From contig OZ244200.1 of the NCBI GenBank assembly GCA_965216845.1, positions 1,984,001 to 2,048,000 of the forward strand: a DNA stretch of 64,000 nt, given 5' to 3'. Shown piece after piece: positions 17,189 through 25,555 of this stretch (its first letter is position 1; the number at the start of each line of letters is the position of its first letter). The notes beneath the pieces were generated by a model. That model was not told where the DNA came from, made no database searches, and saw only the letters and a list, made by a program, of their open reading frames with translations. A program made the translations under genes and the position numbers. This stretch comes from Panacagrimonas sp965216845 (GTDB lineage Bacteria; Pseudomonadota; Gammaproteobacteria; Nevskiales; Nevskiaceae).

Positions 17189-18358
17189 GTGATCGACTTT
17201 CGCTATCAGCGACACCTGAATCTTGGAGAATTGCTTTTTGGCGAAGGTGAAGTCGGTGATTGCGCCTATCTGATCGAAGAAGGGCTGGTTGAAGTCAGCT
17301 ACGGTGCGGATCAGGGCCAGACCGTTCTGGCCAAACTCGGGCCGGGCGAGCTGGTGGGTGAGATGGCGCTGATCGACGGGCGTCCACGGACCGCTTCTGC
17401 GCGCGCGGTGGCGCCAAGCCGATTGCGGGTGATCACGCAGGAGCAGTTTTCATGCCGCCTGAATTCGACCGACCCCTTGGTGCGGACGCTACTCAGGTTG
17501 GTGCTGGAACGCTATCGGAGCGCCATCAGCGATGCCGAAGATCGCCGCCACCTGGACGACCTTGACCGGCAACGCGCCTTGGAGCGCATCAAGTTGGAAC
17601 AGGAGTTGGGGCAGGGTCTGGATCGCGGGGAGTTCGTGCTGCTGTACCAGCCGATTCTGCACTTGCCCAGCCTGGCGTTGGCTGGATTCGAAGCGCTGAT
17701 CCGCTGGAACAGTCCGCGCCGGGGCCTGGTTTGCCCGGATGCCTTTATTCCGGTGGCCGAAGGTTCGAATCTGATTCTGCGTATTGGTCGCTGGGCCTTT
17801 GCCGAAGCCTGCTCGGCGCTGCGTCGATTGAAGTCCGATGCACCCCGGCAAGACCTTTTCATGGCGGTGAATTTTTCGGTGCGGCAGTTTTCCTCTCCGG
17901 GTCTGTTTGAAGAAGTCGTGGCGGCGGCCGAGGGTCTGAATCCGGCGGACTTGCACCTGGAAATCACCGAAAGCTTGCTCAGCGATGACCTGGATGCCAC
18001 CCGCGGGACGCTGGAACGTTTTCGGGATGCCGGCTTTCAGCTGGTGGCGGACGATTTTGGCACCGGCTATTCGGCATTGAGCTATCTCAACGCGTTTCCG
18101 GTGGATACGCTGAAGGTGGACCGTTCCTTCGTGCGCCAAATGGAGGACAATGACAGTTCCGGCGTGATCGTCCAGGCCATTGCCAGCCTGGCCAAATCCC
18201 TGGGCATGCGCGCGGTGGCCGAAGGGGTGGAAACGCAAACCCAGGCACGGCGCTTGCGGCAAATGGGGTTTGAGTATGCCCAAGGCTTTCTGTTTTCGGA
18301 AATGATTCCGGAATCAGACGCTAAACAGCTGATTGGGCATCAGTGGGTTCTGAATTGA
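17189..18358 (+). CDS. cyclic-nucleotide-binding domain / EAL phosphodiesterase fusion
   Basis: A 389-residue protein. Residues about 10-105 form a cNMP-binding domain with the phosphate-binding cassette GELVGEMALIDGRPRTASARA. Residues about 140-380 form an EAL domain with the catalytic signature FEALIRW, a metal-binding DDFGTGYS and EGVET. The conserved residues suggest an active c-di-GMP phosphodiesterase gated by cAMP or cGMP. A GGAGGGG site precedes the GTG start. A CRP-like site and a palindrome lie upstream, so cAMP could act at both transcript and protein levels (inference). Confidence 0.88.
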   Translation: MIDFRYQRHLNLGELLFGEGEVGDCAYLIEEGLVEVSYGADQGQTVLAKLGPGELVGEMALIDGRPRTASARAVAPSRLRVITQEQFSCRLNSTDPLVRTLLRLVLERYRSAISDAEDRRHLDDLDRQRALERIKLEQELGQGLDRGEFVLLYQPILHLPSLALAGFEALIRWNSPRRGLVCPDAFIPVAEGSNLILRIGRWAFAEACSALRRLKSDAPRQDLFMAVNFSVRQFSSPGLFEEVVAAAEGLNPADLHLEITESLLSDDLDATRGTLERFRDAGFQLVADDFGTGYSALSYLNAFPVDTLKVDRSFVRQMEDNDSSGVIVQAIASLAKSLGMRAVAEGVETQTQARRLRQMGFEYAQGFLFSEMIPESDAKQLIGHQWVLN

Positions 18359-18462
18359 AGCTTGAGCTTTGTGCCTAGCTTACCTATCATTCGCGCCCCC
18401 TTGCCCGCATGCGGGCGTGCCCGCCTGTTGCCGACTGGTGCAGGTCCATTGGAGATTGAAGC

Positions 18463-18981
18463 ATCGCCCAGGAACGTGACGACCGACGTAACCAGCAGAT
18501 CCAGGCACCGCGTGTACGCGTGATTGCCGAGGACGGCGCCCAGATCGGCGTGATGATGACGCGCGACGCGCTGGCCCGAGCAGAGGATGAGGGACTGGAT
18601 CTGGTGGAGGTTTCGCCAAACGCGGATCCGCCTGTCTGCAAAATCATGGACTACGGCAAGTACGCCTATCAGAAGGACAAGGCACAGCACGCCGCCAAGA
18701 AAAAGCAGAAACAGATCCAGGTCAAGGAAATCAAATTCCGGCCGACCACCGAAGAAGCTGACTATCAGACCAAGCTGCGTTTCGCGCGCGGGTTTTTGGA
18801 GGACGGCGACAAGGTCAAGGTCACGGTTCGATTTCGCGGTCGCGAAATGGCCCATCAGGAATTGGGCGCAAAGATCATGCAGCGAGTGCAGGCGGATCTG
18901 GAGGAATTGGCCGCCGTCGAGCAATTCCCCAAGCTGGAAGGTCGCCAGTCCGTGATGGTGCTGGGCGCCAGGAAGAGGTAG
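18463..18981 (+). CDS. infC: translation initiation factor IF-3, ATC start
   Basis: A 172-residue IF3 with N-domain segments PRVRVIAEDGAQIGVM and DLVEVSPNADPPVCKIMDYGKY, and the C-domain (VKEIKFRPTTEEADYQTKL, VRFRGREMAHQELG). An in-frame TGA at 18457-18459 fixes the 5' limit. Between it and the conserved region there is no ATG, GTG or TTG. The first ATG would delete the N-terminal strand of the family. The ATC at 18463, 8 bases after GGAG, is therefore the likely start. Rare infC starts (AUU in E. coli) make the gene sensitive to IF3 itself. Confidence 0.88.
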   Translation: MAQERDDRRNQQIQAPRVRVIAEDGAQIGVMMTRDALARAEDEGLDLVEVSPNADPPVCKIMDYGKYAYQKDKAQHAAKKKQKQIQVKEIKFRPTTEEADYQTKLRFARGFLEDGDKVKVTVRFRGREMAHQELGAKIMQRVQADLEELAAVEQFPKLEGRQSVMVLGARKR

Positions 18982-18994
18982 TCGAATAGATTCG

Positions 18995-19080
18995 AGAATT
19001 GGCCGCACTGGCGGCCATGGTTGGAACCGGGCCATAAAACGGCCTCACAAAAAAGTCCCTGCGGTTTGCAGGGCCCGGTC
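18995..19080 (+). promoter_or_regulatory. structured leader ahead of rpmI-rplT
   Basis: The 158-base infC-rpmI gap holds two clear hairpins: GGCCGC-ACTG-GCGGCC (19001-19016) and CCCTGC-GGTTT-GCAGGG (19057-19073). In other bacteria L20 represses rpmI-rplT by binding this leader. That role here is inferred from position; I cannot confirm a known L20-leader fold. Confidence 0.45.
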
Positions 19081-19139
19081 AGCTCCCGTGGGCGGGATGC
19101 GAAGCCGGACACAAACCTTCATCCTTCAAGGAGTCCAAC

Positions 19140-19337
19140 ATGCCCAAGCTGAAAACCAACCGAGGCGCCGCCAAGCGCTTCAAACGTACCGCAAAAGGCG
19201 GTTTCAAGCGCGCCCAGGCCAATAAACGGCACATCCTCACCAAGATGACGGGCAAGCGCGTCCGCCAGTTGCGCGGGGTGACCCAGGTTCACGCGTCTGA
19301 CGTCAAGGAAGTGCGTCAGATGTTGCCGTACGCCTAA
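19140..19337 (+). CDS. rpmI: 50S ribosomal protein L35
   Basis: A 65-residue, highly basic protein with the L35 pattern MPKLKTNRGAAKRFKRT and HILTKMTGKRVRQLRG. Full length. An AAGGAG site precedes the ATG. It lies between infC and rplT as in most bacteria. Confidence 0.97.
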   Translation: MPKLKTNRGAAKRFKRTAKGGFKRAQANKRHILTKMTGKRVRQLRGVTQVHASDVKEVRQMLPYA

Positions 19338-19352
19338 GGGGAGGGATTACAC

Positions 19353-19709
19353 ATGGCACGAGTCAAACGTGGTGTGACCGCCCGTGCGCGGCACAAGAAA
19401 GTACTGAGCAAGGCCAAGGGCTATTACGGCGCCAAATCGCGCGTGTATCGCGCGGCCAAGCAACAGGTGATCAAGTCAGGCCAATACGCCTATCGGGATC
19501 GCCGGGTGAAGAAGCGCGAGTTTCGCGCGCTGTGGATTCAACGCATCAACGCCGCGTCCAATGAGTTGGGCCTGTCTTACAGCCGATTTATCAACGGCCT
19601 GAACAAGGCCGGTGTGGCGCTCGACCGCAAGGTCTTGGCAGAGATCGCAGTTTCGGACAAACCCGCCTTCGCGGCGCTGGTGGCGCAAGCCAAGAGCCAG
19701 CTGAGCTAG
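19353..19709 (+). CDS. rplT: 50S ribosomal protein L20
   Basis: A 118-residue protein with the L20 N-terminus MARVKRGVTARARHKKVL and the core YRDRRVKKREFRALWIQRINAA. It binds 23S rRNA early in assembly and in many bacteria represses its own operon. It lies 15 bases after rpmI. Confidence 0.97.
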   Translation: MARVKRGVTARARHKKVLSKAKGYYGAKSRVYRAAKQQVIKSGQYAYRDRRVKKREFRALWIQRINAASNELGLSYSRFINGLNKAGVALDRKVLAEIAVSDKPAFAALVAQAKSQLS

Positions 19710-19766
19710 GCGGTTGGAACCGGCCGCCCCTTGGGTGCGGTTCGGTTGTAAGTCGATGTCAGATCA

Positions 19767-19801
19767 CGGGGAGCCGCCAACCGGCGCGCTCCCCGTTTTT
19801 T
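19767..19801 (+). terminator. terminator/attenuator ahead of pheST
   Basis: The stem CGGGGAGC / GCTCCCCG is followed by a run of T, 26 bases before pheS. In E. coli pheST is attenuated through a Phe-rich leader peptide; no such peptide was found here. The hairpin may simply lower read-through from rplT. Confidence 0.7.
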
Positions 19802-19826
19802 CGTGTGAATTTTGGACAGGGAACAA

Positions 19827-20855
19827 ATGACTAATTCGGCGCAAGTCTTGCAGGCGCAGGCGCTGGCAGCGGTGGAGAACGCGGCGGATGCGCGCGCGCT
19901 CGATCAGCTGCGGGTGGAATACTTGGGCAAAAAGGGCAGCATTACCGCGCTGCTCAGGCAACTGGGCGGCATTGCGCCGGATCAACGCAAGCAGTTTGGC
20001 GAGCAAGTCAATCGCGCCAAGGAGGCGGTGGCCAGCGCCATTGAGCAGCGTGCGGCGGTTCTTGGCGAAGCGGAGCTGAATCAGCGGCTGGCAGCCGAGT
20101 CCCTGGATGTCAGCATGCCGGGACGTGGTGAGGGCACCGGCGGCTTGCACCCATTGACGCGCAGCCTGCACCGGATCGAAGGTCTGTTCAAGGATCTGGG
20201 CTTCGAAACGGTGGAAGGTCCGGAAATCGAGGATGACTTCCACAACTTCGCTGCGCTGAATATTCCCGAATTTCATCCGGCGCGGGCAATGCAGGACACC
20301 TTCTACGTCGACGATGGTGATCTGGTGTTGCGCACCCACACCAGTCCAGTGCAGATCCGCACCATGCGCGCCATGGTCGAACGCGGCGGCCAGCCGCCGA
20401 TTCGCATCGTCTGCCCGGGGCGGGTGTATCGCTGCGATTCGGATCGCACCCATAGCCCCATGTTTCATCAAATCGAAGGACTTTATGTGGCGCGCAAAGT
20501 CACCTTCTCTGACCTCAAATACGATCTGGTGACGTTTCTGTCGCGCTATTTCGAACAGGACGTCGAGGCCCTGTTCCGACCGTCCTATTTCCCCTTTGTC
20601 GAGCCGGGTGCCGACGTACACATGAAGTGGCGTGATCCGGCTGCGGGCGCGGACGCACCCAGCCGCTGGCTGGAGCTGCTGGGTTGCGGCATGGTGCACC
20701 CCAAGGTGTTTGAAGCGGTCGGCATCGATCCGGAGAAATACACCGGCTACGCCTTCGGCATCGGTGTGGAGCGGCTGACGATGTTGCGCTACGGCGTCAA
20801 CGACTTGCGTCAGTTTTTTGACAACGATCTGCGCTTCCTGCGCCAGTTCAATTGA
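19827..20855 (+). CDS. pheS: phenylalanyl-tRNA synthetase alpha subunit
   Basis: A 342-residue class II synthetase subunit. The N-terminal coiled coil includes EYLGKKGSITALLRQL. Motif 2 is around RIVCPGRVYRCDSDRTHSPMFHQIEGL, and motif 3 is YAFGIGVERLTMLRYGVNDLR. The alpha2-beta2 enzyme charges tRNA-Phe. The ATG at 19827 follows an AGGGAACAA site; an in-frame TTG five codons upstream is less likely. Confidence 0.96.
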   Translation: MTNSAQVLQAQALAAVENAADARALDQLRVEYLGKKGSITALLRQLGGIAPDQRKQFGEQVNRAKEAVASAIEQRAAVLGEAELNQRLAAESLDVSMPGRGEGTGGLHPLTRSLHRIEGLFKDLGFETVEGPEIEDDFHNFAALNIPEFHPARAMQDTFYVDDGDLVLRTHTSPVQIRTMRAMVERGGQPPIRIVCPGRVYRCDSDRTHSPMFHQIEGLYVARKVTFSDLKYDLVTFLSRYFEQDVEALFRPSYFPFVEPGADVHMKWRDPAAGADAPSRWLELLGCGMVHPKVFEAVGIDPEKYTGYAFGIGVERLTMLRYGVNDLRQFFDNDLRFLRQFN

Positions 20856-20867
20856 CGGGGCCAAGAT

Positions 20868-23237
20868 ATGAGAATCAGTGAAAAATGGCTCCGCGAATGG
20901 GTCAACCCGTCGGCTAGCGTGGAACAGGTTGCCGATCAGTTGCTGATGGGTGGCCTGGAGCTGGAAATCGAGCCGGCGGTTGCCGCGCCATCCACCGGCG
21001 TGGTGGTGGGGCGTATCGCCGCGATTGAACCGCATCCGGATGCAGATCGGTTGCGGGTCTGTCAGGTGGAGGTCGGCGGCGGTCAGACATCGCAAATTGT
21101 CTGCGGCGCGGCCAATGCTCGCGTTGACTTGCGCGCACCGTGTGCCTTGCCTGGCGCGGAATTGGCCAACGGCCTGAAAATTGGCGTCAGCAAATTGCGC
21201 GGCGTCGAGTCCGCGGGCATGTTGTGTTCCGCCAACGAGCTGGGCCTTGCGGAAAAATCGGATGGCTTGCTGGAGCTGGACGATGACGCGCCCGTCGGTC
21301 AGCCGATCGAGCAGTATCTGGGTCTGGATGATCGCATTCTGAACCTGGAGCTGACGCCCAATCGTGGAGATTGCCTTTCGGTTCAGGGGTTGGCGCGGGA
21401 AGTGGCTGCGCTGTTTGATGTTCAGCTCACGCGCGCGCAGCGTCTGAAGCCGGCGGTGGTCGTGGGTCACGCAAGAATTGGTGCCTCGGTCGAGGATGCG
21501 ACTGACTGCCCGGTGTACGCCGGTCGCGTCATCAACGGCGTCAAAGCCGATGTGCGTACGCCCGACGCCATGCAGGAAAGGCTCAGGCGCAGCGGCATCC
21601 GCTGTATTTCACCGCTGGTGGATATCACCAACTACGTGATGCTGGAGCTGGGGCAGCCCTTGCATGCCTTTGATGCCGACCAGCTCAAGGGCGAGATTCG
21701 CGTGCGCCGCGCGCAAGAGGGCGAGCGCTTGCAGTTGCTCAACGATGATGTGGTGAATCTGAGCCCGCGCGAGCTGGTGATCACCGATGAAGCCGGGCCC
21801 ATCGCCCTGGCCGGCGTCATGGGCGGCGCCCCAACCGGCGTCAGTGAGAAAAGCAGTCGCGTGTTTCTGGAGAGCGCCTGTTTCAGCATGGCGGCGGTCG
21901 CCGGGACCGCGCGACGTCACAAGATCAATTCAGACGCCGCCTACCGCTTTGAGCGGGGTGTGGATCCGCAACTGCAGCGCATCGCGCTGGATCGCGCCAC
22001 GGAGTTGGTCATCAAGCTTTGCGGCGGTGAGCCTGGCCCCATCACCTACGTTGGCCGTCCGCATGGCGAGCCGATTCGCGTGCCACTTCGGCATGCACGT
22101 TTGCAAGCCTTGCTGGGCATCGAAATTCCCGCGCGCGAGGTTGAGTCGCTGCTGAGTCGTCTGGGTATCACCTTGCGGGCCGAGGTCGACGGCACCTGGA
22201 CGGCAGATGTTCCCAGCAATCGCTCGGATATCCGCATCGAGGCCGATTTGATTGAAGAAGTGGCCCGGCTCTATGGCTATGACCGCATTCCGACCCGGCC
22301 ATACGCGGCCCACCTGGCGCCTGGCGCGGCGCAGGAGGCGCAAAGGGATCTGTATTCGACGAAATGGCTTCTGGCGTCGAGAGGTTGGCAGGAGGTTGTC
22401 AACTTAGCCTTTGTTGACAGAAACTTACAGAAACAACTTGAGCCGAAATATGAAGCAATAGCAGTCGACAATCCGATTGCCGAAAACCTGGCGGTGATGC
22501 GGACCAATCTGTGGTGCGGGCTGATTCAGAGCTGGCAGCACAACCAGGCGCGCCAGATGAACCGGGTACGTTTGTTCGAGGCCGGAGTGTGTTTCTCACG
22601 GCAAAACGGTGCCATCTGCGAGCAGAATCGCATTGCCGGGCTGGCCGCCGGCAGCGCGCGCCCCGAACAATGGGGCATCAAAGCGCGTGAGGCGGATTTT
22701 TATGATCTGAAGGCCGAAGTCGAAGCCTTGGTCGGACATGCGCAGCCGCTGCGCTATGAGGCGGGCGGGCATCCGGCCTTGCACCCCGGGCAATCCGCAC
22801 GGATTTTGCGAAACGGCCATCACGCGGGCTGGTTGGGGGCGCTGCATCCACAACTGACCCGCACCCTGGGGCTGTCACAGGCACCGCTGCTGTTCGAGCT
22901 GGACTGGGCCGTGGTGCGCCAGGACCGACTGCCACGTGCGCAAGCCGTTTCCGAGTTTCCACAGTCCAGGCGGGATCTGGCCCTGGTGGTCCCAGCAGCC
23001 GTGAATGCGCAGGCGCTTTGTGATGTCGCGCGCCAAAGTGGGTCGTCAGCGCTGCAAGAGGTGTTCGCATTCGACGTCTATCAGGATCGAAGCCTCGGAA
23101 ATGGTGGAAAAAGTATCGCCTTGGCATTGATTTTTCAGGACCACTGCCGCACTCTTACCGTCGAAGAGGTTGACGCAGCCGTCGACAGTATCGTGCAGCA
23201 ACTGAGTCGCCAACTGGGCGCCGAGCAACGACGATAG
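20868..23237 (+). CDS. pheT: phenylalanyl-tRNA synthetase beta subunit
   Basis: A 789-residue beta subunit. It has an N-terminal tRNA-binding OB domain (residues about 40-150, VGRIAAIEPHPDADRLRVCQV), the B3/B4 editing region, B5, a catalytic-like core (LIEEVARLYGYDRIPTRPY) and the C-terminal ferredoxin-fold anticodon domain (VSEFPQSRRDLALVVP). It begins 12 bases after pheS. Length is normal for the bacterial protein. Confidence 0.96.
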   Translation: MRISEKWLREWVNPSASVEQVADQLLMGGLELEIEPAVAAPSTGVVVGRIAAIEPHPDADRLRVCQVEVGGGQTSQIVCGAANARVDLRAPCALPGAELANGLKIGVSKLRGVESAGMLCSANELGLAEKSDGLLELDDDAPVGQPIEQYLGLDDRILNLELTPNRGDCLSVQGLAREVAALFDVQLTRAQRLKPAVVVGHARIGASVEDATDCPVYAGRVINGVKADVRTPDAMQERLRRSGIRCISPLVDITNYVMLELGQPLHAFDADQLKGEIRVRRAQEGERLQLLNDDVVNLSPRELVITDEAGPIALAGVMGGAPTGVSEKSSRVFLESACFSMAAVAGTARRHKINSDAAYRFERGVDPQLQRIALDRATELVIKLCGGEPGPITYVGRPHGEPIRVPLRHARLQALLGIEIPAREVESLLSRLGITLRAEVDGTWTADVPSNRSDIRIEADLIEEVARLYGYDRIPTRPYAAHLAPGAAQEAQRDLYSTKWLLASRGWQEVVNLAFVDRNLQKQLEPKYEAIAVDNPIAENLAVMRTNLWCGLIQSWQHNQARQMNRVRLFEAGVCFSRQNGAICEQNRIAGLAAGSARPEQWGIKAREADFYDLKAEVEALVGHAQPLRYEAGGHPALHPGQSARILRNGHHAGWLGALHPQLTRTLGLSQAPLLFELDWAVVRQDRLPRAQAVSEFPQSRRDLALVVPAAVNAQALCDVARQSGSSALQEVFAFDVYQDRSLGNGGKSIALALIFQDHCRTLTVEEVDAAVDSIVQQLSRQLGAEQRR

Positions 23238-23261
23238 GCGGCGCAGGGACGGGGGCGGGAC

Positions 23262-23555
23262 GTGGCACTAACAAAAGCAGACCTGGCAGAGGCCCTTTTT
23301 GACGAGCTGGGCCTGAACAAGCGGGAAGCCAAAGAATTCGTCGACTTGTTTTTCGAGGAGATTCGCGGCCGACTGGAAGAAGGTGAGGAGGTCAAATTAT
23401 CTGGGTTCGGGAACTTCGAACTACGCAACAAAAATGAACGGCCCGGGAGAAATCCGAAGACCGGCAAGGAAATTCCCATCTCGGCACGGCGCGTGGTGAC
23501 GTTCCGGCCCGGCCAGAAACTGCGCTTGAGGGTAGAGCTTGATGCAACCAGCTAA
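23262..23555 (+). CDS. ihfA: integration host factor alpha subunit
   Basis: A 97-residue DNA-bending protein of the HU/IHF family: MALTKADLAEALFDELGLN at the start and the beta-arm RNPKTGKEIPISARRVVTF. The start is GTG after a GGGACGGGGGCGGG stretch. It overlaps the next gene by 14 bases. IHF aids site-specific recombination and transcription, and could assist the island integrase further along. Confidence 0.95.
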   Translation: MALTKADLAEALFDELGLNKREAKEFVDLFFEEIRGRLEEGEEVKLSGFGNFELRNKNERPGRNPKTGKEIPISARRVVTFRPGQKLRLRVELDATS

Positions 23556-23910
23556 ACAAATATTCAAACTGCCGGAAATCCCGCGCAAACGGTATTTCGC
23601 CATCGGTGAAGTCAGTGAACTGTGCGCCGTCAAACCACATGTGTTGCGATATTGGGAACAGGAGTTTCCTCAGCTAAAGCCGGTGAAACGACGCGGCAAC
23701 CGGCGCTACTATCAGCAAGAAGATGTGGAAATGGTGCGCAAGATTCGCAGTCTGCTGTACGAACAGGGCTTCACCATTGTTGGTGCGCGCCAGCAACTCA
23801 AGGAAATGGCCAGACCGAATAATGCCAAGGCTGCGGCGGCGCCCAAGTCACGGCAGGACGAAATTCGCAATCTGCGCGGCGAACTGGAATCATTGTTGAA
23901 ACTTTTTTAG
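23542..23910 (+). CDS. MerR-family regulator downstream of ihfA
   Basis: A 122-residue protein with a MerR winged helix (YFAIGEVSELCAVKPHVLRYWEQEFPQLKP; GNRRYYQQEDVEMVRKI) and a C-terminal helix for dimerisation. It matches the conserved small MerR protein found after ihfA in gammaproteobacteria. It has no cysteine cluster for metal sensing. Its ATG lies within the ihfA 3' end. Confidence 0.9.
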   Translation: MQPAKQIFKLPEIPRKRYFAIGEVSELCAVKPHVLRYWEQEFPQLKPVKRRGNRRYYQQEDVEMVRKIRSLLYEQGFTIVGARQQLKEMARPNNAKAAAAPKSRQDEIRNLRGELESLLKLF

Positions 23911-23973
23911 CGCTTTGGCTGTGGAAGCAGCCCGGCATCGGCTAAAATTTGGCGCGATACTTTTTCAAACGGT

Positions 23974-24050
23974 CGGGGCGTAGCGCAGCTTGGTAGCGCA
24001 TCTGCCTGGGGGGCAGGGGGTCGCAGGTTCGAATCCTGTCGCCCCGACCA
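23974..24050 (+). tRNA. tRNA-Pro (GGG)
   Basis: A 77-nt cloverleaf with acceptor CGGGGCG / CGCCCCG, discriminator A and encoded CCA. The anticodon arm TCTGC-CTGGGGG-GCAGG gives anticodon GGG. The T-loop is GGTTCGAATCC. The position downstream of ihfA-merR is common in gammaproteobacteria. Confidence 0.96.
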
Positions 24051-24382
24051 CTTCGTAGCGGGTTCATTGCCGGAAGCATCGGCATTGTATTTTCCGGCGC
24101 CAATGCTTACGACGGCGGTATCTGTCGTACGCAGCGAGGCCGTGGCCGGTGACAGTGTCAAGAATCTTTCGCAGGTTTGATTCTGACGGATGGCTGAATG
24201 CCTCAAGCCGTGGCTGCGCTGGCGACGCCCGGCGCCTTGGGCCGGTCCATATCCAGGCGTTCGCTGGTTCCCGATGTTGTGCGGCGATGTGGCGCAGCCG
24301 AGCTGGCGCCTGGCCTGGGTCGCCTGATCGACACCGTTGGCGGTGGCCGTCAGCGGTGATTCGGGCTAGTTGCCGGTCGCTG
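24051..24382. other. intergenic region after tRNA-Pro
   Basis: About 330 bases between tRNA-Pro and the convergent permease gene. One frame is open from inside this region into the antisense of the permease but has no recognisable content. No strong terminator or repeat seen. Confidence 0.45.
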
Positions 24383-25444
24383 TCACTGTTCGGCCACCAC
24401 CGGGTTCTTGGGCCAGGCCTTGATCACCGCGTGCACCAGGGTCGCCAGGGGAATGGCGAAGAAAACGCCCCAGAAGCCCCAGATGGTGCCGAAAAACAGC
24501 ACTGCGACGATAATCGCTGACGGATGCAGGCCGCTGATTTCTGCGAACAGCAGTGGCACCAGCACGTTGCCGTCCAGCGCCTGGATGACGCCGTAGGCAA
24601 TCATCACCCCGGCCAGCTGCGCGCCTGCGCCGTACTGCGCAAATGCGACCAGGGCGACGGGCAGGGTCACCAAGGCAGCGCCGACGAAGGGAATCAGCAC
24701 TGACAGGCCGGTGATCATGCCCAACAACAGCGCGTAATTGAGGCCGATGATGCTGAACACCGCGTAGGTGATGCCCCAGACGATGCCGATCTCGATCAGT
24801 TTGCCGCGCACGTAGCCGGCGATCTGGCCGTCCATGTCGTGCCAGACTTTCGAGATCAGCCCGATGTCCTGCGGCATGAACGCCCGCGCCCAGTGCTGGA
24901 TCCGCTGCTTGTCCTTGAGAAACAGCAGAATCAGGATCGGCACCAGAATGCCGTAGATCACGGCGAAGTTGACGCCGGCGCCCAGCAGGTGGCTGCGCTT
25001 GAGAATCTGATTCTTGAGTGACAAGGCGTCAAACGTCAACGTGCCCGCCAATTGGTCGATTTGTTCCGGCGGCATCAATTCGGGCTGACGGGCACCAACG
25101 GCGGCGACCCAGTTGCGAAACGCCTCCACCAGCCGGGGCAAGTCCTGCAATACCTGTACCGATTGCTTGATCAGCAGCGGCCCCAGGTAGGCGATCGCCA
25201 TCACCGCGAACGTCATGAAAGCCACCCAAACCGCCAACGCAGCCCAAGTGCGTCGCATGCCCCGCTGGTGCAAGGCGGTGGTGGGTGCATCGAGCAGGTA
25301 ACTCAAAACGACGGCGGTGAACACCGGCGCAAAAACGTCGGTGACGAACGTCATGGCCAGCCAGCCCAGGCCAAGCAGGATCACCAGATAGACGATTTGC
25401 GGGTTGTTGACGTGTTCCCGCCACCACTGCACGACCGGATTCAT
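24383..25444 (-). CDS. AI-2E/PerM family permease
   Basis: A 353-residue membrane protein with paired helices at the N-terminus (IVYLVILLGLGWLAMTFVTDVF), a central cytoplasmic coil (LPRLVEAFRNWVAAVG), and a conserved C-terminal bundle containing GLSVLIPFVGAALVTLPVALVAF and SAIIVAVLFFGTIWGFWGVFFAIPLATLV. Family members include TqsA and PerM; substrates vary and some act as Na+/H+ antiporters. The start at 25444 (MNPVVQWWREH) matches the family; the longer open frame upstream does not. Confidence 0.85.
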   Translation of the reverse strand: MNPVVQWWREHVNNPQIVYLVILLGLGWLAMTFVTDVFAPVFTAVVLSYLLDAPTTALHQRGMRRTWAALAVWVAFMTFAVMAIAYLGPLLIKQSVQVLQDLPRLVEAFRNWVAAVGARQPELMPPEQIDQLAGTLTFDALSLKNQILKRSHLLGAGVNFAVIYGILVPILILLFLKDKQRIQHWARAFMPQDIGLISKVWHDMDGQIAGYVRGKLIEIGIVWGITYAVFSIIGLNYALLLGMITGLSVLIPFVGAALVTLPVALVAFAQYGAGAQLAGVMIAYGVIQALDGNVLVPLLFAEISGLHPSAIIVAVLFFGTIWGFWGVFFAIPLATLVHAVIKAWPKNPVVAEQ

Positions 25445-25555
25445 GGCCTCGATTCTACGACGTGTTCGTGAACCGCAGCATGACAAGACTTGTGGTCGGC
25501 GGTGCGCGACGGGAAAATCGGACCACGCGTAACCAAACCAAGCCAGCACACCCGA

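Noticed and set aside
19764..21470. A 568-codon minus-strand frame opposite pheS and pheT
   Set aside because: Antisense of two well-conserved synthetase genes; no recognisable product.
24149..24520. A 123-codon frame after tRNA-Pro
   Set aside because: Half of it is antisense to the permease gene and the rest has no recognisable content.
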